DNA from: CAYLHF01 sp964383365
Lineage (GTDB): Bacteria; Bacteroidota; Rhodothermia; Rhodothermales; UBA10348
NCBI GenBank assembly: GCA_964383365.1
Contig: CAYLHF010000064.1
Location: 1-10,691 of the forward strand
Direction of reading: 5' to 3'
DNA length: 10,691 bases
In this document: in pieces, positions 5,949 to 10,691 of the stretch
Position numbering within the stretch: the first letter of the stretch is position 1
Layout: the number at the start of each line of letters is the position of its first letter
The notes under the pieces: generated by a model
What the model was told of the DNA's origin: nothing
Databases searched by the model: none
What the model saw: the letters and a program-made list of their open reading frames with translations, nothing else
Made by a program: the position numbers and the translations under genes

Positions 5949-7250
5949 ATGTTAGATATCCAGTTTATACGAGAAGATCCGGACGCTGTCCGCAAGGCAT
6001 TTACCTCCAAAGGGATTTCGAATCCTGAAATCGTCGATTCGGTTCTGAAACTGGATATCAGGCGCCGTGAGTTAATAACGGAACTGCAAGAGAAACAATC
6101 TGATGCCAAGACAGCTTCCCGTACCATCGGTGAACTCATGAAGACCGGTCGCAGGGAAGAGGCTGATGCGGCGCGGGTTTCTTCATCTGTCCTGAAAATG
6201 GAGATCAAGAATCTCGATGAAGAAGGCCGGACTGTTCAAACCGAACTGGATCGGCTGATGCTCGAACTTCCAAATGTTCCTCACGAGAGTGTACCCGAAG
6301 GTCGGACTCCATCCGATAATCAAGTCGTATTTGAAACCGGGTCGATCTCAACGTTTGATTTCAATCCGGTCCCACATTGGGAACTCCTGGAACGCCACAA
6401 CCTCGTCGATTTCGACCGGGGCAGTAAGGTCGCAGGAGCAGGATTCCCTTTTTATATCGGGAAAGGTGCCCGCCTGCAACGTGCATTGATCAATTTCTTC
6501 CTCGATTCTGCTACAGAGAACGGTAGGTATACCGAAATGCAGACTCCCCTTGTTGTAAATGCGGACAGTGCAACGGGAACAGGGCAGTTACCGGATAAGG
6601 AAGATTTGATGTACGAGGCGGCTCGGGATGAACTGTTCATGATCCCTACGGCCGAGATTCCTACAACCAATTACCATCGGGACGAGATCATTTCGGAAAA
6701 AGACCTCCCGATCCGCTACTGCACCTACTCTCCGTGCTTCAGGCGAGAGGCCGGTTCATACGGAAAAGATGTCCGGGGACTCAATCGACTGCATCAATTT
6801 GATAAGGTCGAACTGGTGCAATTTGTTCATCCAAACAGAAGTTATGAAGCCCTCGAGGCTCTCCGGGAGGATGCGGAGCGTCTGCTCACCAAACTTGGGC
6901 TCCCCTATCGGCGACTCCTCATGTGTACGGGCGACATGGGATTCACGCAGGCCAAGAAATATGATCTTGAGGTCTGGAGTGCTGCACAGGAGCGGTGGCT
7001 CGAAGTTTCTTCCATCTCGAATTTCGAATCGTTCCAGGCGCGGAGAATGAAAATCCGTTATCGCCCCGAATCCGGTGGAAAACCGACCATTGTGCATACG
7101 CTAAACGGAAGCGGACTGGCACTCCCCAGAATCGTAGCCGCACTGATCGAGAACAATCAGACAGCAGACGGTAGCGTCCTTATTCCAGAGGTGCTCGTTC
7201 CGTATACGGGATTCGATCGCATCGGCCGGGCTCCCGACATTCGGAACTGA
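5949..7250 (+). CDS. serS: Serine--tRNA ligase (seryl-tRNA synthetase)
   Basis: Charges tRNA-Ser (and tRNA-Sec) with serine in the cytoplasm; a class II synthetase that works as a dimer. The 433 residues fit the family's usual 420-430. Order: N-terminal MLDIQFIREDPDAVRKAF; a long helical coiled-coil arm (about 30-108) that grips the tRNA variable arm; a catalytic core with TAEIPTT (234-240) for serine recognition; motif 2 CFRREAGSYGKDVRGLNRLH (263-282) followed by QFDKVELV; LEVSSISNFESFQARR (351-366); and motif 3 LNGSGLALPRIVAALIENNQ (385-404) ending in IPEVLVPYTG. All key residues look intact. The same frame is open back to a TTG at 5910, but homologues begin at the MLDIxxIRxxP segment, so ATG 5949 is chosen. 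The leader is AT-rich without a strong Shine-Dalgarno site. The gene is monocistronic by spacing (106 bases before, 191 after). Confidence 0.97.
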   Translation: MLDIQFIREDPDAVRKAFTSKGISNPEIVDSVLKLDIRRRELITELQEKQSDAKTASRTIGELMKTGRREEADAARVSSSVLKMEIKNLDEEGRTVQTELDRLMLELPNVPHESVPEGRTPSDNQVVFETGSISTFDFNPVPHWELLERHNLVDFDRGSKVAGAGFPFYIGKGARLQRALINFFLDSATENGRYTEMQTPLVVNADSATGTGQLPDKEDLMYEAARDELFMIPTAEIPTTNYHRDEIISEKDLPIRYCTYSPCFRREAGSYGKDVRGLNRLHQFDKVELVQFVHPNRSYEALEALREDAERLLTKLGLPYRRLLMCTGDMGFTQAKKYDLEVWSAAQERWLEVSSISNFESFQARRMKIRYRPESGGKPTIVHTLNGSGLALPRIVAALIENNQTADGSVLIPEVLVPYTGFDRIGRAPDIRN

Positions 7251-7431
7251 AGGCGCCGTCAGCTGCCGAATAAGGATTGTACATCCAAATTCTATTGATT
7301 TGTGACATCTTGGCCGATGGTATAGACGATACTTGTTCGTATTGGGTGCGTCTGGTGTATGAGCCCGTTGCGTTTGTATTCACAGCCTTTGATACCTGTG
7401 TCCCGGGACGAGATTCCTGAGACCAATTCCT

Positions 7432-7435
7432 GGAG
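7432..7435 (+). promoter_or_regulatory. Shine-Dalgarno site of the DUF1800 gene
   Basis: GGAG lies six bases before ATG 7442. An in-frame TAA (7439-7441) directly abuts that ATG, so no upstream extension is possible. Together these fix the N-terminus, which matters because the protein shows no signal peptide. Confidence 0.65.
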
Positions 7436-7441
7436 ATGTAA

Positions 7442-9022
7442 ATGAACTCCGGTTTCCGATTTATGAGCCTGGACCCGTACACAGAACCGCTTTCCAGGTC
7501 AACTTCTGCTCATATTGCACGACGCCTGGGTTTTGGTGCGAAGTCGACAGATATCGACGAACTAGTCGGACTGAATCCGTCGGATGTCATCGATGCGATC
7601 ATTGATGGAGCCAAAGCACTCGGGCTTCCTGCGGCTCCCGACTGGGCGGACAATTTACCTCCGCAGAGGGGCGCCACTGCCGAGGAACGCATGGCGTACA
7701 ACAAATCGAATAGGGGCTGGCTCCGGGACTATTCAGCCGATTGGATCTCGCGCATGGCTTCTGATAGCCTGCGAGCCACACCGGGCACTTCCGGCCAGGA
7801 TATCCTGGCCGCTGCGTTTCGAGAGAGAATGACGCTCGTCTGGCACAATCATTTCGTGACGGGCATTGAAGTCTATCGTTGGACGGTGCTGAGTTTCAGA
7901 TACCTCACGATGTTACAAACACACGCTCTTGGATCGCTGGAGCCATTCGTGCGAGCAGTAGGACTCGATCCGAGTATGCTCATCTACCTCAACGGCAATC
8001 AGAATCGTGTCGGTAAAGCGAACGAAAATTATGCCCGGGAGCTGATGGAACTCTTCACGATGGGCCCGCTGAACAAATTTAAAACTCCCAACTACAGCGA
8101 GGACGATGTCAAGAATATATCCAGGGCATTAACCGGATGGATTGTCGATCCAACCACTGGATCCTCGACGCTGATAGGAGCACGACACGATACGGGCGAA
8201 AAATCAATTTTCGGACAGACCGGTAATTTTGGATACGACGAAGTGGTCGACCTGCTGTTTGCGGAGCGCAGGTCTGAAATTGCTTACTTCATCTCCAGAA
8301 AACTGTACGTCGCGTTCGTCCACGATGACCCCGATGAGACGACTGTTAACGCACTCGCCGATGTCATGGAACAGAATGACTTTTCGATCGCCGAAACGCT
8401 GAAGATATTGCTGAAAAGTCAGCATTTTTTTGCGGCTGATCTCATCGGTTCGTCGTACAAATCGCCCCTCGAACATGCTCTAGGGTTGGTAATTGAACTC
8501 GGATCGCCCACTTCAGATGAACTATTCAACCTGTTGTATCAGGTGGGAGAGCTCAGCAACATGGTCCTCTTCAGCCCGCCGAATGTCGCCGGCTGGCCAG
8601 GATACCATGACTGGATTTCAACAAATTCCCTACCCCTCCGCTGGGCGATCGGAGATGAATTTCTTTTTGGAGGAAGCGGGGCTACGGCCCCGTCCATAAC
8701 GAATATAGCCGAGAATCTCCATGACCCGAATGACCCTCTGGCCTCTTTCTACCTTCCGGCCGCATTGACAGAATATTTTTCGCCTGTCCCGGTCGATTCT
8801 CTGGACGTTCCCGAGATCGCTGACGACTTCGGGGGAGATCTGGAGAGTTTTCCGGTCCCGGATGATATTCTGAACGGTCCGGCAAACATTCGGAATCTGT
8901 CAAAAATATTTCTTGCCGGAGCACCGTGGTACGAGTGGTTCCTTTTTAATCCGGGCTCCGAAGATCGACTCAAAGGATTTATCCATCAGATCATTCAGTA
9001 TCCAGAATATCAATTGAAGTAA
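7442..9022 (+). CDS. DUF1800 family protein
   Basis: A 526-residue member of the DUF1800 family, biochemical role unknown, typically encoded next to a DUF1501 protein as here. Family features seen in order: HIARRLGFG (24-32); FRERMTLVWHNHFVT (126-140); YLNGNQNRVGKANENYAREL (182-201) running into MELFTMG; DDVKNISRALTGW (221-233); EIAYFISRKLYVAFV (279-293); a final-core block with SAETLK-like 'IAETLKILLKSQHFF' (316-330), YKSPLEHALGL (339-349) and SPPNVAGWPGYHDW (378-391). The C-terminal 120 residues end in LKGFIHQIIQYPEYQLK, the usual family end. No Sec, Tat or lipoprotein signal is visible: residues 1-25 are polar, and an in-frame stop precedes the start. It may therefore be cytoplasmic or exported with its partner. 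It lies 42 bases upstream of the DUF1501 gene, probably in one operon. Confidence 0.93.
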   Translation: MNSGFRFMSLDPYTEPLSRSTSAHIARRLGFGAKSTDIDELVGLNPSDVIDAIIDGAKALGLPAAPDWADNLPPQRGATAEERMAYNKSNRGWLRDYSADWISRMASDSLRATPGTSGQDILAAAFRERMTLVWHNHFVTGIEVYRWTVLSFRYLTMLQTHALGSLEPFVRAVGLDPSMLIYLNGNQNRVGKANENYARELMELFTMGPLNKFKTPNYSEDDVKNISRALTGWIVDPTTGSSTLIGARHDTGEKSIFGQTGNFGYDEVVDLLFAERRSEIAYFISRKLYVAFVHDDPDETTVNALADVMEQNDFSIAETLKILLKSQHFFAADLIGSSYKSPLEHALGLVIELGSPTSDELFNLLYQVGELSNMVLFSPPNVAGWPGYHDWISTNSLPLRWAIGDEFLFGGSGATAPSITNIAENLHDPNDPLASFYLPAALTEYFSPVPVDSLDVPEIADDFGGDLESFPVPDDILNGPANIRNLSKIFLAGAPWYEWFLFNPGSEDRLKGFIHQIIQYPEYQLK

Positions 9023-9064
9023 GGGCCGGGAACTGCACCTCTTCGAATTAATCGTCTATCAGCC

Positions 9065-10690
9065 ATGTGTTCGTCACACCAGATCAGCCCCCGACCCGGA
9101 TCCCGTCTAGAGGACGGATCTGACCACGATGAAGATCACGCGGGATGGTCCAGAAGACAGTTTTTGACTGGAATGGGACTTGCAGCAGCGAGCACGGCGC
9201 TCGCCGTTTCCGGAACACCGGTCCGGGCGTTTGCCCGGTCACCACTGCTGGCCGGGCTGCGCGCCGGTCCATCGGATCGGGTTCTTGTCCTGATACAACT
9301 TGCAGGGGGAAACGATGGACTCAACACCATTATTCCCGTTTCGAACGACATCTATTACAATCAGCGCCCGACGCTCTCGATTCCGCAAAATCAAACCATC
9401 ACGTTGTCTGTCGACACCGGAATGCATCCGTCACTTCTTCCCCTCGAGAGTCGTTTTGGAGAAGGGCAAATGGCGGTAATCCATGGCGTCGGGTATCCGT
9501 CTCCGGTTCTTTCTCATTTTCGATCAACCGATGTCTGGATCAGCGGTAATGAAGCCAGCAATATTTCTGAGACAGGATGGACGGGAAGGTATCTCGATAC
9601 GATCGTTCCCGATTTCAGGGAGAACCCTCCGTCTAAACCGCTGGCGGTCCAGATCGGATCGGGTTCGCCAACGCTGTTCCAGGGCCCTGACGCGAGCATG
9701 GGAATGTCACTCCTGAGCGTCGATCTGTTTGAGCGAATCGCCGGAACCGGTGTGGTGTACGATACTGAATCAGTTAATCCGGGTATTCAGGGAAATGAGA
9801 TCGCGTTCGTCCGATCCGTTGCGAATGAATCTTTTCAATATGCTGGCGCCATTCAAGATGCTGCCAACAGCGGCGTAAATGAGGTTACGTATCCTTCCAA
9901 CAACTCGCTGGCAGCGCATCTAGCCATCGTCGCCAGCCTGATTAAGGGTGGGCTCGGGGCCAAGATTTACCATGTTTCTATCGGCGGATTCGATACGCAC
10001 GCCAATCAGTTGGCAACGCACGCTACGCTAATGGACAAGCTGTCGTCTGCCGTTTCATCATTTATGTCGGACATCGAAGCTGCCGGGCGGCAAGATGAAG
10101 TCCTGACAATGACGTTTTCGGAATTCGGCCGACGGGTCGAAGAAAATGGATCTGGAGGCTGCGATCATGGAACGGCTGCGCCTCTCCTGCTTTTTGGGGC
10201 AGGTCTGAACGGAGGTATATACGGGCAACAACCGTCTCTCGAAATGCTTGACACGGCAGACAACATGATTTTCCAGACCGATTTCCGGGCCGTTTACAGT
10301 ACGATCTTACAGGATTGGTTCGGCCTGCTTCCGGGAGATTCGGATGCCCTCTTTGGTCAACATTTCAATACAATCGGATTCGTCGAAAGCCCGATAGTAA
10401 CGGGAACCGAGTCTTCCCCGGTGCCCGATCGGTTTGTCCTCCATCAGAATTATCCGAATCCGTTCAATCCCAGGACCACCCTGACATTCACGCTACATCA
10501 GGCAGGAGCAGTCCAACTTGAACTGTTCGACATGACGGGTAGGCGGATTCGCGTCTTGATGGATCGGATATTAGCGGCCGGGACACATGCAGTCACCTTC
10601 GATGCCGGTAATCTGTCGAGCGGAAATTACCTGTATCAGATACGCTCTGGTACGGAGGTCCAGTCGAGACAGATGACTGTTCTCCGATGA
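9065..10690 (+). CDS. DUF1501 family protein with Tat signal and C-terminal T9SS sorting domain
   Basis: A 541-residue exported protein of the DUF1501 family, which belongs to the alkaline phosphatase/sulfatase-like superfamily; its substrate is unknown. Residues 1-27 are an unusually long acidic leader, followed by the twin-arginine signal WSRRQFLTGMGLAAASTALA (28-47) and a likely cleavage site near RAFA (54-57). The core shows LIQLAGGNDGLNTIIP (76-91), VIHGVGYP (138-145), HVSIGGFDTHANQ (303-315), FSEFGRRVEENGSGGCDHGT (351-370) and LLLFGAGLNGG, all DUF1501 hallmarks with candidate metal-binding Asp/His residues. After a short linker (TGTESSPVPD), residues 456-541 form a T9SS type A sorting domain: FVLHQNYPNPFNPRTTLTF, FDMTGRRIRVL, LSSGNYLYQIRSG and a terminal basic residue. 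The inferred route is folded export by Tat, then crossing of the outer membrane by T9SS with removal of the sorting domain. It is complete, with TGA at 10688-10690, and probably cotranscribed with DUF1800. No Shine-Dalgarno site is evident. Confidence 0.93.
   Translation: MCSSHQISPRPGSRLEDGSDHDEDHAGWSRRQFLTGMGLAAASTALAVSGTPVRAFARSPLLAGLRAGPSDRVLVLIQLAGGNDGLNTIIPVSNDIYYNQRPTLSIPQNQTITLSVDTGMHPSLLPLESRFGEGQMAVIHGVGYPSPVLSHFRSTDVWISGNEASNISETGWTGRYLDTIVPDFRENPPSKPLAVQIGSGSPTLFQGPDASMGMSLLSVDLFERIAGTGVVYDTESVNPGIQGNEIAFVRSVANESFQYAGAIQDAANSGVNEVTYPSNNSLAAHLAIVASLIKGGLGAKIYHVSIGGFDTHANQLATHATLMDKLSSAVSSFMSDIEAAGRQDEVLTMTFSEFGRRVEENGSGGCDHGTAAPLLLFGAGLNGGIYGQQPSLEMLDTADNMIFQTDFRAVYSTILQDWFGLLPGDSDALFGQHFNTIGFVESPIVTGTESSPVPDRFVLHQNYPNPFNPRTTLTFTLHQAGAVQLELFDMTGRRIRVLMDRILAAGTHAVTFDAGNLSSGNYLYQIRSGTEVQSRQMTVLR
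10430..10687 (+). other. T9SS type A sorting domain coding segment (Por secretion tail)
   Basis: The last 86 codons of the DUF1501 gene encode a compact beta-sandwich sorting domain with the NYPNPFNP entry motif, a central LFDMTGRRIR strand and an SSGNYLYQI strand. Such tails direct cargo to the type IX secretion system in the Bacteroidota/FCB group. This is the strongest taxonomic marker in the window and implies T9SS genes elsewhere in the genome. Confidence 0.92.
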
Positions 10691-10691
10691 G

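Noticed and set aside
7251..7290. Intrinsic terminator after serS around GGCGCC and CAGCTG
   Set aside because: Only short self-complementary hexamers are present, with no stable stem followed by a T-run.
7291..7361. Possible promoters upstream of the DUF1800 gene (TTGATT/TTTG near 7295-7302 with TATAGA at 7321; TTGTTC at 7333 with TGTATG at 7356)
   Set aside because: The first has a 20-base spacing and lacks the TTTG part of the Bacteroidota -7 element; the second has a poor -10. Neither is strong enough to call, though some promoter should lie in 7251-7441.
9145..9549. + strand open frame of 134 codons within the DUF1501 gene
   Set aside because: It overlaps the well-supported DUF1501 frame, has biased Arg/Ser composition and no recognisable motif.

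Overview
The window carries nine protein-coding genes and no RNA gene, insertion sequence, CRISPR array or prophage that I can support. Eight genes run on the + strand; one, partial at the left edge, runs on the - strand. The organism is most likely a member of the Bacteroidota/FCB group, probably Rhodothermota or Balneolota. The main evidence is the last protein, which ends in a type IX secretion (Por) sorting domain with the NYPNPFNP motif common in that group. Most genes also lack a Shine-Dalgarno site, and the chromosome is of moderate GC without strong AT-rich islands. The species cannot be named from this sequence.

Layout: (1) 1-484, - strand: 5' part of dxr (isoprenoid MEP pathway). 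(2) 485-596: divergent intergenic region with a 10-bp palindrome. (3) 597-4825: four tightly packed + strand genes, probably one transcription unit. They encode an exported TPR protein, a secreted protein of the kind often mislabelled 'asparagine synthetase B' that looks instead like a class-I glutamine-amidotransferase-like fold, a hotdog acyl-CoA thioesterase, and a small exported beta-barrel-like protein. The last two overlap by one base. (4) 4898-5842: an RmlD-type extended SDR without its usual dTDP-rhamnose neighbours. (5) 5949-7250: seryl-tRNA synthetase, complete with all class II motifs. (6) 7442-10690: a DUF1800 / DUF1501 pair. The DUF1501 protein carries both a Tat signal at the N-terminus and a T9SS sorting domain at the C-terminus.

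How they fit together: dxr and serS are housekeeping genes, so this is core chromosome rather than a mobile region. The exported proteins (TPR, amidotransferase-like, small barrel, DUF1501) suggest envelope or surface functions whose substrates are not visible here. The DUF1800/DUF1501 pair is a recurrent bacterial gene pair of unknown biochemical role; here it appears to be routed through Tat and then T9SS.

I did not find a clear new defence, mobile or RNA-based system. The items most worth following are the DUF1800/DUF1501 export arrangement, the mislabelled amidotransferase-like family, and the abnormal dxr sequence at the window edge where the metal-binding motif should be.
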